Assembly: GCF_052055485.1 (NCBI RefSeq)
Contig: NZ_CP197171.1
Coordinates: 124,001 to 188,000 of the forward strand
DNA from: Amphibacillus sp052055485
GTDB taxonomy: Bacteria > Bacillota > Bacilli > Bacillales > Amphibacillaceae
DNA length: 64,000 nt
Direction of reading: 5' to 3'
This document shows, piece after piece, positions 1-8,831 of this stretch (positions are counted from its first letter, which is position 1; each line of letters begins with the position of its first letter). The notes beneath the pieces were generated by a model that saw nothing but the letters and a program-made list of their open reading frames with translations, was not told the origin of the DNA and made no database searches. Made by a program: the position numbers and the translations under genes.

Positions 1-82
1 ATTTCTATATTATGAGCCTATACTATTATAAGCGTAAAAAGTCTGATAAGCTAATTTAACACAAAAAGCACATGTAAAAGTT

Positions 83-109
83 AAGTAAAAGTTTAGTTAA
101 CTTTTACTT
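83..109. terminator. AT-rich stem-loop, terminator-like
   Basis: Arms AAGTAAAAGTT (83-93) and AACTTTTACTT (99-109) are perfect 11-bp complements around a 5-base loop, followed by TTTAG. It lies before the tnpB element and could end a gene that lies left of the window. The low GC of the stem makes strong termination uncertain. Confidence 0.4.
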
Positions 110-171
110 TTTAGTATAATTTGAATTTATATGGCTGTCAACTACTTATGCGTGTTTGCAGGAATCTCACA

Positions 172-281
172 TCTTCTGCTCAATTTTATCGGATTTCCGA
201 CAGAAGACTCCCACTTCTAGGAACATGAAGGGCATCGCCCCGTGAGTAAGTGGGAGATGAATGTGGGTTGGCGCTAGCCAA
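172..281 (+). ncRNA. Structured leader upstream of tnpB
   Basis: Four inverted repeats are packed in 110 bases: TCTTCTG (172-178) with CAGAAGA (200-206) enclosing TCGGA/TCCGA; CTCCCACTT (208-216) with AAGTGGGAG (248-256) enclosing GGGC/GCCC (230-240); and TTGGC/GCCAA (268-281). It could be the left-end hairpin set of the element, an RNA leader for tnpB, or the right end of another element. In studied TnpB systems the guide RNA comes from the 3' end, so a guide role for this leader is not assumed. No expression can be seen from sequence. Confidence 0.4.
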
Positions 282-334
282 AACATCTCCCTTATGATAT
301 AATGAGAACATATATTCCTATTAAGTAAGGTGAG

Positions 335-1489
335 ATGATGTTAGTCAATAAAGCCTATAAATTCCGCCTCTATCCGAATAAAGAACAACAAATCCTCATG
401 AATAAAACGATCGGTTGTTCACGGTTTGTTTTCAATCACTTTCTAGCCAAGTGGAATGAAACTTACAAGGAAACGGGTAAAGGACTCAACTATCGTTCAT
501 GCTCTAAACAGCTTCCCGCTTTAAAGCAGGAATATGAGTGGCTAAAAGAAGTCGATAGTATTGCCATTCAATCAAGTGTCAAACATCTATCTGAATCTTT
601 TGCGCGCTTCTTTAACAAACAAACGAACGCCCCACGATTTAAGTCTAAAAGGAACCCGACCCAATCGTATACAACGAAACACACGAACGGAAATATCGCA
701 GTCGTGGGCAATACAATCAAGCTGCCCAAATTAGGGCTTGTCAAGTTCGCTAAAAGTCGTGAGGTCGATGGACGCCTTCTAAATGCTACGATTAGGCGAC
801 ATCCAAGTGGTAAATACTTCATCTCTATCCTTGTTGAGACAGAGGTAGACTCACTCCCTCAAACGAAGCAATCAACAGGGGTCGATGTGGGCATCAAAGC
901 GTTTGCCACACTTTCAGATGGGACGACGTATAAGAACCCTAGATGTTTACGCATGCTAGAAAACAAATTAGAAAAAGAACAACGCAAACTGTCCAGACGA
1001 TATAAACAAGCCAAGCAAGATAGAAAACCCCTTCATGAAGCGAAAAATTATCAAAAACAACGGGTCAAGGTCGCTCGTATTCACAAAAAAATTAAAAATG
1101 TCAGAACAGATTACTTGCATAAAGTCAGTACTGAAATTGTCAAGAATCACGACATCATTGGTATTGAGGACTTACAAGTATCTAACATGCTCAAAAACAA
1201 ACGATTATCAAAAGCCATTAGTGAAGTCAGCTGGTCAGAATTCCGTACGATGCTTGAATACAAAGCCAAGTGGTACGGAAAGGAAGTCGTAGCCATCGCC
1301 AAAAACTTCCCTTCTAGTCAACTTTGTTCGCATTGTGGCTATCGACATCCAGACGTTAAGCATCTCGCCTTACGCATGTGGCAATGTCCTTCATGCCATA
1401 GAGCACACGATCGAGATCTTAACGCAAGTAAAAATATTGAAGTTGAAGCCATCAGACTTCTAACTGTCGGTACGACAGGGATCGCCTAA
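335..1489 (+). CDS. tnpB: TnpB RNA-guided nuclease (IS200/IS605 OrfB family)
   Basis: This 384-residue protein is full length for TnpB. It has an N-terminal OrfB_IS605 region beginning KAYKFRLYPN, then a split RuvC nuclease: Asp in STGVDVGIKAF (near residue 183), Glu in IGIEDLQVSNM (near 278) and Asp in DRDLNASKNI (residue 361). A four-cysteine zinc ribbon (CSHC...CPSC) sits between the last two. All catalytic and zinc residues are present, so it may be active. TnpB proteins are known guide-RNA-dependent DNA endonucleases and ancestors of Cas12. AAGG lies upstream of two consecutive ATGs (335 and 338); the second has the better spacing. Tn elements of this type usually carry tnpA, which is missing here. 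Confidence 0.93.
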   Translation: MMLVNKAYKFRLYPNKEQQILMNKTIGCSRFVFNHFLAKWNETYKETGKGLNYRSCSKQLPALKQEYEWLKEVDSIAIQSSVKHLSESFARFFNKQTNAPRFKSKRNPTQSYTTKHTNGNIAVVGNTIKLPKLGLVKFAKSREVDGRLLNATIRRHPSGKYFISILVETEVDSLPQTKQSTGVDVGIKAFATLSDGTTYKNPRCLRMLENKLEKEQRKLSRRYKQAKQDRKPLHEAKNYQKQRVKVARIHKKIKNVRTDYLHKVSTEIVKNHDIIGIEDLQVSNMLKNKRLSKAISEVSWSEFRTMLEYKAKWYGKEVVAIAKNFPSSQLCSHCGYRHPDVKHLALRMWQCPSCHRAHDRDLNASKNIEVEAIRLLTVGTTGIA

Positions 1490-1524
1490 TCAATAATCAA
1501 CCATTAGGTTGGTGTTCTTAGGAA

Positions 1525-1570
1525 TCTCCCTCTTCAAATTTCATTAGAAATTAAGGGGTGAGTAGTTCAA
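1525..1570 (+). repeat. Right-end hairpin of the tnpB element
   Basis: It begins GGAATCTCCC and contains the AATTTC/GAAATT stem, then AAGGGGTGAGTAGTTCA. By analogy with studied TnpB systems this 3' end would form the scaffold of the guide RNA, and the guide would start just past TTCA, in the flanking sequence ATGATGCTAAC. The same architecture is found at 40050-40102 and 43795-43843. Confidence 0.5.
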
Positions 1571-1720
1571 TGATGCTAACTTTAGCTTTTTTTGCTGCTT
1601 ATGATGCATGTCTATTAAAAATGATGGCAACAAGATAAGCTTTAAATGTTATCAAAAATTAAACTTCCATCTCTAACTTATGCACCGTTAGATTGTTATT
1701 TATTTTTGATTAAGAAATTA

Positions 1721-2455
1721 TTATGGAATAAACCTTTTAATCGCAACAGAGACACCATGATCCCCACTTGACTGCGTCACCCAATCAGCTTTCTCTTTGA
1801 TTATATCCTGAGCGTTTCCCATTGCAATTCCAATACCAGCTTCTTTGAGCATGGTTAAATCATTCATACTATCACCAATGGCCAGCACTTGTTCAAAATT
1901 CAATTCTAATCGCTCTAATAAAAATTGGATTCCACTCGCTTTATGCACCCCTTTTGGATTTAATTCCATGTTTGTTAAATTGGAATTACTCAATTCAATC
2001 CTATCTAACTGTGTGAGCTGTTGTTTCTTTTTCTCTCTAAGTCTATCATCTTTAACATCAAAACCAATTTTCAACCATTCTTGTGCTAAATAATCATTGG
2101 GAAGCTCGTTTCGATAATATTTCTCATGTGAAAAAAGCCAAAAATAAGATGGATATTGTTGATGAATTTTAATAACCTTTTCTACTGTTGAACGATCAAG
2201 CGGTTGACTTTTCAGTAGTTTCCCCGATCTTGTCCAAATTTCCCCACCATTTAGAGTAACCAAGTAATGACTATTGATTTTGTTAGCGATGTCTAAACTT
2301 AATGAACGATTGCGTCCTGTTGCGATAACAACTTCTATACCTCTTTCTTGCGCATGTTTAATGGCTTCGAGAGTTTCTTTTGTAATTAAGTCTTTCTTGT
2401 TTTTTACCAGTGTCCCATCTAAATCTAAAGCAATCAGCTTAATATCCTTTTCCAT
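1721..2455 (-). CDS. HAD-superfamily phosphatase, Cof/YbiV type
   Basis: This is a 244-residue Cof-type HAD hydrolase, likely acting on sugar phosphates or similar small phospho-compounds in the cytoplasm. It shows the HAD motif I DLDGTL near the N-terminus, motif II in IATGRNR, the cap domain in the middle, motif III lysine in NPKGVHKASG, and motif IV GDSMNDLTMLKEAG with IAMGNA. The start chosen is ATG at 2455, preceded by AAAGGAGG at good spacing. An upstream in-frame ATG at 2515 has no such site. The gene stands alone and its substrate cannot be told from sequence. Confidence 0.85.
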   Translation of the reverse strand: MEKDIKLIALDLDGTLVKNKKDLITKETLEAIKHAQERGIEVVIATGRNRSLSLDIANKINSHYLVTLNGGEIWTRSGKLLKSQPLDRSTVEKVIKIHQQYPSYFWLFSHEKYYRNELPNDYLAQEWLKIGFDVKDDRLREKKKQQLTQLDRIELSNSNLTNMELNPKGVHKASGIQFLLERLELNFEQVLAIGDSMNDLTMLKEAGIGIAMGNAQDIIKEKADWVTQSSGDHGVSVAIKRFIP

Positions 2456-2519
2456 CTGAGTTCCTCCTTTCGTTTTTTCATCAAAAAAAGCAACCATTTT
2501 CTTCAGGCTTATCATACAT

Positions 2520-3050
2520 TAGTTTAACTTAATGGCTATAAGATAACATGATAGAGACTAAGAGAATATATGAGAAGGTGTATGAGTACATATTTTAGTT
2601 TATCCTTTTTAAAGAGAAAATAAGACTGAAAAATCCATTACGCCATATGAAGTGAACCATCCGTCTTATCTAATGGGTTTCTTCAATTTTTCAACACTCC
2701 CCTAAAAGGTAAATCAGCTGGCGGCTCTATCGGATAAATAATCTAGGAGCATTTAAATGCTCATCTTTTCGAGGTAGGTGGTTATAGTTAGTAAATTCAT
2801 GCTAGAAGTTGATAGTAGCTTAGTACCTCTTGGTTACTTATGTGCACGTATCTTTAAATATTATCAATATATTCTTCTTTATTCAACTCAGTAAATAGCC
2901 CCTAAAATATTTGATCTAATGGGTTTTTATCTTTCTATCATTCCATAGGTCATTTCTTTTAGGGGATGAATAAACTCGAAAATATTTGATTGTTCAAGCC
3001 TGATGTTGTTGGTCCTAATCATTTCAATAATTAATGAGCACTAGAAACAG
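2520..3050. other. Gene-free spacer, possibly a decayed transposase
   Basis: No open gene is visible. The 10-mer CTAATGGGTT occurs twice, near 2679 and 2919. On the minus strand short open stretches (for example LKEMTYG near 2950, and EPPADL near 2715) recall IS3-type OrfB C-terminal segments, but they are broken by stops and I cannot confirm them. No clear terminator for the ula operon was found here. Confidence 0.25.
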
Positions 3051-3053
3051 CAA

Positions 3054-3767
3054 TTAATTCTGTCCATAATAAGAACTCGCTCCGTGTTTTCGATAATAAT
3101 GTTTATCTAACAAATACTGATCAATGGTATCGATATTTGAATTTAATTGTTCTGTTCCAAATGCCATATCAGCTACTTCTTCTAGTACAATACTATTTTG
3201 GACAGCAACCTCAGTTGTTTCTCCCCAAGTAAATGGGCCATGTCCATAAACAATAACAGCAGGACATTCGAGCGGATCTAACTTTCTTTGGGTAAAGGTT
3301 TCAACAATAACATTGCCTGTTTCCAATTCATAGTTTTCCTCAATTTCTGCTTGAGTTAATTGCCTAGTACAAGGTACCGCCCCACAGAAGGTATCTGCAT
3401 GAGTTGTGCCATAAGCAGGAATATCTCGACGTGCCTGTGCCCATTTCACCGCATTTGTTGAATGGGTATGAACAATCGCATTAACATCTTGAAAATGTTT
3501 ATATAATACAATATGTGTTGCTAAATCAGAAGATGGTTTGAGGTTATCACGTTCTAGTGAATGACCATCTAAGTCGATAACAACCATGTCTTCTTCCCGC
3601 ATCGTTTCATAAGATACACCACTTGGCTTAATCACGATGACCCCTAATTCACGATTGATTTCACTTACATTTCCCCAAGTCAGTTTGATCAAACCTTGTT
3701 TAGGTAAAGCAATGTTTGCTTTGAAAACACGTTTTTTCATATCTAAAATCGTTTGGTCACTATTCAA
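3054..3767 (-). CDS. ulaF: L-ribulose-5-phosphate 4-epimerase (ascorbate pathway)
   Basis: This 237-residue class II aldolase-fold epimerase converts L-ribulose 5-phosphate to D-xylulose 5-phosphate, the last step of the ascorbate route into the pentose phosphate pathway. Zinc ligands are H100 and H102 in VHTHSTNAV and H176 in YGHGPFTW. Phosphate-binding segments TWGNVS (30-35), KPSG (47-50) and SSD (79-81) are present. The start is TTG, overlapping the last 8 bases of ulaE, with GGAGG nine bases upstream inside ulaE; the first in-frame ATG comes only at residue 10. It is the last gene of the operon. AraD of arabinose metabolism is nearly identical in kind, but all neighbours are ula genes. 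Confidence 0.92.
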   Translation of the reverse strand: MNSDQTILDMKKRVFKANIALPKQGLIKLTWGNVSEINRELGVIVIKPSGVSYETMREEDMVVIDLDGHSLERDNLKPSSDLATHIVLYKHFQDVNAIVHTHSTNAVKWAQARRDIPAYGTTHADTFCGAVPCTRQLTQAEIEENYELETGNVIVETFTQRKLDPLECPAVIVYGHGPFTWGETTEVAVQNSIVLEEVADMAFGTEQLNSNIDTIDQYLLDKHYYRKHGASSYYGQN

Positions 3768-4617
3768 TATAGCCTGCCTCCTTTAGTTTAGGTATGAGAA
3801 AACGTTTAGCCTTTTCAATTTCAGCTTCTGGACAAGCACTCGTTTCACTCCACATCTCAATTACAAATGGTCCATTGTAGTCAAGTCGCTTCAATGTTTG
3901 TAAACAACCATCAAAATCGACACATCCTGTTCCAAAAGGGACTTCCTTAAACTTTCCGGGGAAATCACCTGTTACTGCCAATGTATCTTTTAAATGAATT
4001 TGGGAAATTTCACGGATGCCTTTTTCTAACTCATATCCTGGATCATTCTCTAACCAAGCAGATAAATTTCCAACATCAGGATAAACCTGCAAATAGGGTG
4101 AAGGTATCTGTGCTTTGATGTTTAAATACTTAGAAATTGAATTAATAAACGGATCGTCCATGATTTCAATTGATAGTACAATTCCTTTTGCTGCTGCAAA
4201 TGAAACCGCCTCTTTTAGATTTTCAATAAAATACTCACGACTACTCATCGTCTTTTCTTCATAATACACATCATAACCAGCTAATTGGATCGTTCGAATA
4301 CCGAGATCTGAGGCTAAGTCGATAGCTTTTTTCATAATGGTCATCGCTACTTTTCGCTTTTGTATATCTTTGGAACCAAACGGATAACGGCGATGACCAC
4401 TTAAACAAATGGATAGAATTTTAACTTCTGTCTCATAAATCGCATCGACAATTTGCTTCCGCTCTTCCTTTGTCCAATCTAAGCGTGCTAAACGTTCATC
4501 TGTTTCATCAATTGACATCTCGATAAAATCAAAGCCAAGTTGTTTGGTAAAATTAAGCCTTTGCCACCAATCAATCTGTTTCGGAGTCGCCTTTTCATAT
4601 AGTCCAATAAAACTCAT
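3760..4617 (-). CDS. ulaE: L-xylulose-5-phosphate 3-epimerase
   Basis: This 285-residue TIM-barrel epimerase (AP-endonuclease-2 superfamily, UlaE/SgbU type) makes L-ribulose 5-phosphate from L-xylulose 5-phosphate. Likely metal and catalytic acids are in VLSIEIMDDPF, YPDVGNLSAW, IHLKDT and FVIEMWSE, spaced as in the family. It starts with ATG after GGGGGTAAAG, 7 bases from the end of ulaD, and overlaps ulaF by 8 bases, so ulaD, ulaE and ulaF are probably translationally coupled. Confidence 0.92.
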   Translation of the reverse strand: MSFIGLYEKATPKQIDWWQRLNFTKQLGFDFIEMSIDETDERLARLDWTKEERKQIVDAIYETEVKILSICLSGHRRYPFGSKDIQKRKVAMTIMKKAIDLASDLGIRTIQLAGYDVYYEEKTMSSREYFIENLKEAVSFAAAKGIVLSIEIMDDPFINSISKYLNIKAQIPSPYLQVYPDVGNLSAWLENDPGYELEKGIREISQIHLKDTLAVTGDFPGKFKEVPFGTGCVDFDGCLQTLKRLDYNGPFVIEMWSETSACPEAEIEKAKRFLIPKLKEAGYIE

Positions 4618-4624
4618 ATGATCT

Positions 4625-5263
4625 TTACCCCCAAATCCGATTGATTTCAGCCTTAAAGTCTAATGCTGCTTGTTTAGGGTCTGGTACTCCTGTAATGCCT
4701 CTCCCTGTAATAAAAGTATGAACATCGATACCGGCAAATAACTTTACTGTTTCGACATTTAATCCGCCAGTTACAGACACATTGAAGCCCATATCAATCA
4801 GTTTTTTCACTCGTGTTAAATCTTTTTCCCCCCAAGTTTCACCCGCTAACAGAGCATCTCTACTTTGATGATAAATAGCTTGAGAAATGCCCGCATCCAA
4901 CCATTGCTGGGCATGTTCATAAGTCCAATCCCCATATAATTCAACCTGGATCTCCTCTACCTCTTTCACCGCAGCAATCATTGTTGGAATTGTAGCAGAA
5001 CAAATACAGGTCATCCAATCTGCACCAGCATTAGCACAATTTTTTGCGACAGTTCCCCCAGCATCCGCACATTTCGTATCTGCAACAATTTTTTTATCTG
5101 GATATAATGCACGAAAGCACTTGACCGCTTCTTCTCCAGCTTGAAGCATTAAAATAGTTCCAACTTCAAGAATATCAACCACATCTCCCACAGCTGAAAT
5201 ATCGGCTAATGCAGAGGGTAAATCTGAATGATCACAGGCAATTTGTAAATTTGGTATCCCCAT
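4625..5263 (-). CDS. ulaD: 3-keto-L-gulonate-6-phosphate decarboxylase
   Basis: This 212-residue enzyme of the orotidine-phosphate decarboxylase suprafamily converts 3-keto-L-gulonate 6-phosphate to L-xylulose 5-phosphate and CO2 with Mg2+. Active-site residues match UlaD: D11 in ACDHSDL, E33 in ILEVGT, and D61, K63, D66 in DTKCAD. The C-terminal phosphate-binding loops VTGGL and ITGRGITG are present. Hexulose-6-phosphate synthase is a close relative, but the PTS and lactonase neighbours fix the ascorbate role. Confidence 0.93.
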   Translation of the reverse strand: MGIPNLQIACDHSDLPSALADISAVGDVVDILEVGTILMLQAGEEAVKCFRALYPDKKIVADTKCADAGGTVAKNCANAGADWMTCICSATIPTMIAAVKEVEEIQVELYGDWTYEHAQQWLDAGISQAIYHQSRDALLAGETWGEKDLTRVKKLIDMGFNVSVTGGLNVETVKLFAGIDVHTFITGRGITGVPDPKQAALDFKAEINRIWG

Positions 5264-5329
5264 TCATTATGCTCCCTTCTAAGTTATCTTTGTTAAAGAT
5301 AGATTTCTTTTTCATATATGCTATATTTT

Positions 5330-5632
5330 CTATTTCAAAAATCTCTCTTTTAAATCACTTTCATTAACACGCTCTGCAACTTCCTTTGCTGACATAACAT
5401 TTTTCACACCAATAACAGTTACCCCTTTTTCCTTAGCTGCATCAAACATATTAGCAAAGTTCACTGGGGTAAATACAACATCATAGTTCTTAGCTGTACT
5501 CTTTCCTTCAGAAATAGCACAGTGATGAATGTTAGTAATGTTAAACCCTTCTTCTTTTAGCGCTTTCTCAACACTTCTCTTCATCATCAGACTTGTTCCT
5601 GAACCATTAGCACATGATACTAATACTCGCAT
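5330..5632 (-). CDS. ulaB: Ascorbate PTS component IIB
   Basis: This 100-residue cytoplasmic phosphocarrier is of the lactose/ascorbate IIB fold. The phosphorylated cysteine is C7 in VSCANGSGTS, the P-loop-like turn at the N-terminus. It passes phosphate from IIA (UlaC) to ascorbate as UlaA carries it in. It sits 21 bases after ulaA, with a GGAGG site, in the same operon. Confidence 0.93.
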   Translation of the reverse strand: MRVLVSCANGSGTSLMMKRSVEKALKEEGFNITNIHHCAISEGKSTAKNYDVVFTPVNFANMFDAAKEKGVTVIGVKNVMSAKEVAERVNESDLKERFLK

Positions 5633-5653
5633 ATTTCATTCCTCCATTTATTT

Positions 5654-7129
5654 TTAGCTTTTAGCTTCTTTTTGTTTTAAATAGGCATCATAATCATCAA
5701 GCTTTAAGAAGTAGCCATCTGGATCTGCTCGATACTGAAGTTGTGGAATAGCCAACAAGATCACAACAATCAACACCACAGCAGCAAAACCTAGAAACTT
5801 CATTAATACGGTGAAGAACGGCCATACAGTTGCCCAATCGAACATTCCCAAGTAACCGCCATATTGAGATAATCCTACCCATGAAGCAATCAATGCAGAT
5901 CCACCAATTTGAATGATTCCAGAGATGAATGGAAAAAGCATCGCCGCCTTGATTCCGCCTCGGTTGTTGGCAAAGACAGCAATAGCCGCATTATCAAAGA
6001 ACAGTGGAATAAATCCAGCAATAACAACCGTTGGTGATTGCATAATGATTAAAATTAAGATCATCAGAAACTGTCCAAGTGCTCCGAATAAGAAGCCAAT
6101 TGTCACAGCATTTGGTGAACCAAAACCAAAAGTAGCTGCAACATCAATACCCGGCACTGCTCCTGGGAGAATCGTATTTGAGATTCCTTGGAATGATTCT
6201 GTCAATTCTGATACGAAGGTCCGTACACCTAATTGCAAAATAGCTAAATAGACTGCAAACATTAATGATGTATTCAAAATGTAAAACAAGAAACTTTGTC
6301 CTTCTTGCATGAATTCTGCTTGAATTAACCACTCTTGACCAAGGACAACTAAAATAATACCAAAGAAGAAAATCATTAAGATCGAGGTCGCAACCATATT
6401 CTCATTGAAGATGGATAAGAATCCTGGTAATTCAACATCTTCTAGCTTGCGATTGCTTTTGTTCTTTTTAAATTTCTCTGCCAAACGTGCAAAGAAGTAG
6501 ACACCGAACATTTGCTGGTGAGCAATAGCAAAACCTGCTCCATCGGTTAAATCCTGACAAATACCTGCTGTCAAATTAGAACCCACTGCCCAATAACAGC
6601 CTAAAATTAGACCCATGATCAATAGTACTTCAATACGCCCTAATTCTGGGAAACAAAATAGTAATAGCCAAAAGGCAGTGGCAGCTTGCTGTACTTGAAC
6701 ATTTCCTGTTGTAAATACCGCACGTAACTTTGTGTACTTTTTAAAACGAACAAGGAGAATATTAAAGACAAAAGCAATTAATAATAACAACATCGTATCT
6801 CCAAAAGCCCGCCCAAATGTTTCAGTAATTCCGACCGTAACTGCATTTTGACCAAAATAGGGGTCAGTTACCATCGCATCTAACTCAAACCTTTCTCTCA
6901 ATCCAACAAGAATCGGACGGAAATTATCAACTAATCCACCAGATCCAACTGTTAAAATAAGGTATCCTACCGTTGCCTTGAGAAAACCAGCTATACTTTC
7001 CAATATCGTTTTTTTCAATAACAAATAACCAATTAATACGATAAATCCAATTAAGAAAGCTGGTTGTGTAAGAATATTTTCCGTAAAATAAACCCAAATG
7101 GATAGTAAAAAGTCTAATACATTGTTCAT
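5654..7129 (-). CDS. ulaA: Ascorbate PTS permease IIC
   Basis: This 491-residue multi-spanning membrane protein matches SgaT/UlaA, the ascorbate-specific IIC unit, which is slightly longer here than the roughly 465 residues of E. coli. About eleven hydrophobic segments are visible. Family segments such as TVGYLILTVGSGGLVDNFRP (near 52-71), GQNAVTVGITETFGR and LPGAVPGIDVAATFGFGSPN are present. It forms the substrate pathway of the transporter with UlaB and UlaC. The C-terminal tail (QLQYRADPDGYFLKLDDYD) is soluble and charged. Confidence 0.94.
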   Translation of the reverse strand: MNNVLDFLLSIWVYFTENILTQPAFLIGFIVLIGYLLLKKTILESIAGFLKATVGYLILTVGSGGLVDNFRPILVGLRERFELDAMVTDPYFGQNAVTVGITETFGRAFGDTMLLLLIAFVFNILLVRFKKYTKLRAVFTTGNVQVQQAATAFWLLLFCFPELGRIEVLLIMGLILGCYWAVGSNLTAGICQDLTDGAGFAIAHQQMFGVYFFARLAEKFKKNKSNRKLEDVELPGFLSIFNENMVATSILMIFFFGIILVVLGQEWLIQAEFMQEGQSFLFYILNTSLMFAVYLAILQLGVRTFVSELTESFQGISNTILPGAVPGIDVAATFGFGSPNAVTIGFLFGALGQFLMILILIIMQSPTVVIAGFIPLFFDNAAIAVFANNRGGIKAAMLFPFISGIIQIGGSALIASWVGLSQYGGYLGMFDWATVWPFFTVLMKFLGFAAVVLIVVILLAIPQLQYRADPDGYFLKLDDYDAYLKQKEAKS

Positions 7130-7158
7130 TTAAACAACCTCTTTTCTAAATAAGATAG

Positions 7159-7617
7159 TCACATACCGTGTTTGGACATGACACGTTCAAAATCTTCTAT
7201 TGACTTAATGGTTAATAAATCTGGTAACATATCTTCCGCCATTAAAAGCTCTGACAAATTCGAGACATTTTTCATATGTGAGTCACTATCCTTTGCCGCC
7301 AGCATAAAAAATAATTTAGCATCCTTTTCTGAGTTACCCGCTTCAAAGGAAACACTTTCAGGCATAATCGTTAAACCTATTCCTGTTCCTAGGACACCTT
7401 TACTATTTGCAGAAGAATGAGGAATCGCAACCTCTGGAATAATCACAATATAGGGTCCATACTCATGACAATCAGCAATAACATCTTCAATATATTGATT
7501 CGTAATCAAACCGTGTTCTTTCATGATTTCCCCACTAAACCGAATGGCCTCTTCCCAATCTTTAGGCTGTTTATCCATAATTTTAATTAATTGATGGTCA
7601 TAAAAATAACGTAGCAT
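7159..7617 (-). CDS. ulaC: Ascorbate PTS component IIA
   Basis: This is a mannitol/fructose-type IIA protein of 152 residues. The phosphorylated histidine is in EVAIPHSS (residue 67 from the chosen start) and the GIGLTIM segment follows as in the PTS_EIIA_2 family. It takes phosphate from HPr. The start is ATG 7617, which has AGAGAGGAG six bases upstream; an in-frame ATG at 7635 would place that site inside the gene. It lies between the lactonase and the permease in the ula operon. Confidence 0.92.
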   Translation of the reverse strand: MLRYFYDHQLIKIMDKQPKDWEEAIRFSGEIMKEHGLITNQYIEDVIADCHEYGPYIVIIPEVAIPHSSANSKGVLGTGIGLTIMPESVSFEAGNSEKDAKLFFMLAAKDSDSHMKNVSNLSELLMAEDMLPDLLTIKSIEDFERVMSKHGM

Positions 7618-7697
7618 TGGAAGCTCCTCTCTCATTTCGATAGTTTAGTAAGATAAAGTCGCATTAATCAATAAATACGAATTTATCAGTTTAGTTC

Positions 7698-8762
7698 TTA
7701 TAAAAATGATGGGAATGGTGTGTCATTTTCAGTAGTAAAGGCATCATCAAAGCCACGATTAAAGTTAAACTCTAAATCATTTTTATTTGTTGGATACGTA
7801 AACTTACCGCCAACTTGCCAAATGTAAGGCTTGAATTGATATTTTAAACGATCTTTTTTGAATTTCCATATTTCGATAATTTCTTTTGGGTCTGCCATAA
7901 AGTTCGCCCAAATATCATAATGAACAGGTATCACCACTTGAGCATTCAAGGATTCTGCCATTCTTAACATATCCACGGAGGTCACTTTATCAGTGATGCC
8001 GCGAGGATTCTCACCGTAAGCACCTAAACAAACATCAATCTTGTGTTCATTGCCATGTTTAGCAAACATATTTGAGTAATGTGAATCCCCTGCGTGATAA
8101 ATATTGCCACCAGTGGTTTCAAATAAGTAGTTTACAGCAATTAAATCCATATCTTGTGGCATTTTCCCCTTAAGGACTTCATCAGGATCTGAAGCAGTGA
8201 CTAAAGCAGTTCGATCAAATGCCTCTAAAGCAACGATTGTTACATCTTTGACCTCAACTCGATCACCCGGTTTAACAATGATTGTCTTTTCTTCTGGGAT
8301 ACCCCATTCTAGCCATGTATTGACCACTTCTAACGGACCAATAAATTTTGCTTTCGGACAATTTTGGTGTACAGCAGCAGCTGTATTAATATCTAAATGA
8401 TCAGAATGAATATGTGTGACCACTAATGCATCAACATCCTTCACAGCAAAAGGATCAATTACAAAAGGCTGTGTTCGAAGATTGGGTTGTAGTTTTTTCA
8501 CCCCGCTCATCCGCATCATTTGGTGGCCTTCCCTCATTAATCCATCACCATGTGTACGTTTTCCTGTACCAGTCCAGAGGTCACATAGAATATTGGCATT
8601 TTCGTGGCTCTTTAGCCAAATCCCCGTACAACCTAGCCACCACATTGAAACCGTATTTTTTTCAACAACTTCCCGTTCAATCTCTTCATTGAGATACGTT
8701 CCCCATTCTGGGAATGTGGCGAGTATCCATTTTTCTCTTGTCACATCATTAACATTTTTCAT
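7698..8762 (-). CDS. ulaG: L-ascorbate-6-phosphate lactonase
   Basis: This 354-residue metallo-beta-lactamase-fold enzyme hydrolyses ascorbate 6-phosphate to 3-keto-L-gulonate 6-phosphate. Metal motifs are VVTHIHSDHLD, a later IYHAGDSHYS, and VIPVHYDIW near the end. It is the first gene of the operon. The start is ATG 8762 with GGGAGG at good spacing; the ATG at 8780 lies upstream of that site. Cytoplasmic. Confidence 0.94.
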   Translation of the reverse strand: MKNVNDVTREKWILATFPEWGTYLNEEIEREVVEKNTVSMWWLGCTGIWLKSHENANILCDLWTGTGKRTHGDGLMREGHQMMRMSGVKKLQPNLRTQPFVIDPFAVKDVDALVVTHIHSDHLDINTAAAVHQNCPKAKFIGPLEVVNTWLEWGIPEEKTIIVKPGDRVEVKDVTIVALEAFDRTALVTASDPDEVLKGKMPQDMDLIAVNYLFETTGGNIYHAGDSHYSNMFAKHGNEHKIDVCLGAYGENPRGITDKVTSVDMLRMAESLNAQVVIPVHYDIWANFMADPKEIIEIWKFKKDRLKYQFKPYIWQVGGKFTYPTNKNDLEFNFNRGFDDAFTTENDTPFPSFL

Positions 8763-8800
8763 TTTTTGCCTCCCTTTCATTTTGCAGTATTCTCACTTTG

Positions 8801-8828
8801 AGTTTAACATTTTATGAAACGCTTTCAA
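8801..8828 (-). promoter_or_regulatory. Probable promoter of the ula operon, with a cre-like box
   Basis: Read on the minus strand, TTGAAA (8828-8823) and TAAACT (8806-8801) are 16 bases apart, 40-60 bases before the ulaG start. The -35 lies in TGAAAGCGTTTCA, which looks like a CcpA cre box but is one base too short in the centre. Catabolite control is plausible, not shown. Confidence 0.45.
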
Positions 8829-8831
8829 CAC

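Larger units (their letters stand above)
168..1570 (+). mobile_element. Solo tnpB element of the IS200/IS605 (IS1341-like) group
   Basis: The element holds one gene, tnpB (335-1489), and no Y1 transposase tnpA. Its left part (about 168-281) is full of inverted repeats. Its right part (about 1525-1570) carries a hairpin with arms AATTTC (1537-1542) and GAAATT (1547-1552) inside a longer imperfect stem, followed by GAGTAGTTCA. That right-end pattern recurs at about 40.1 and 43.8 kb without any tnpB, so it is a family-level end rather than chance. Exact element borders are inferred; no target duplication is expected for this family. Without tnpA, movement would need a transposase supplied from elsewhere. 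Confidence 0.65.

Noticed and set aside
568..822. Frames antisense to tnpB
   Set aside because: Typical shadow frames of a conserved gene.
8811..8828. Perfect CcpA cre site before ulaG
   Set aside because: TGAAAGCGTTTCA lacks one central base against the usual 14-base cre form; kept only as cre-like.
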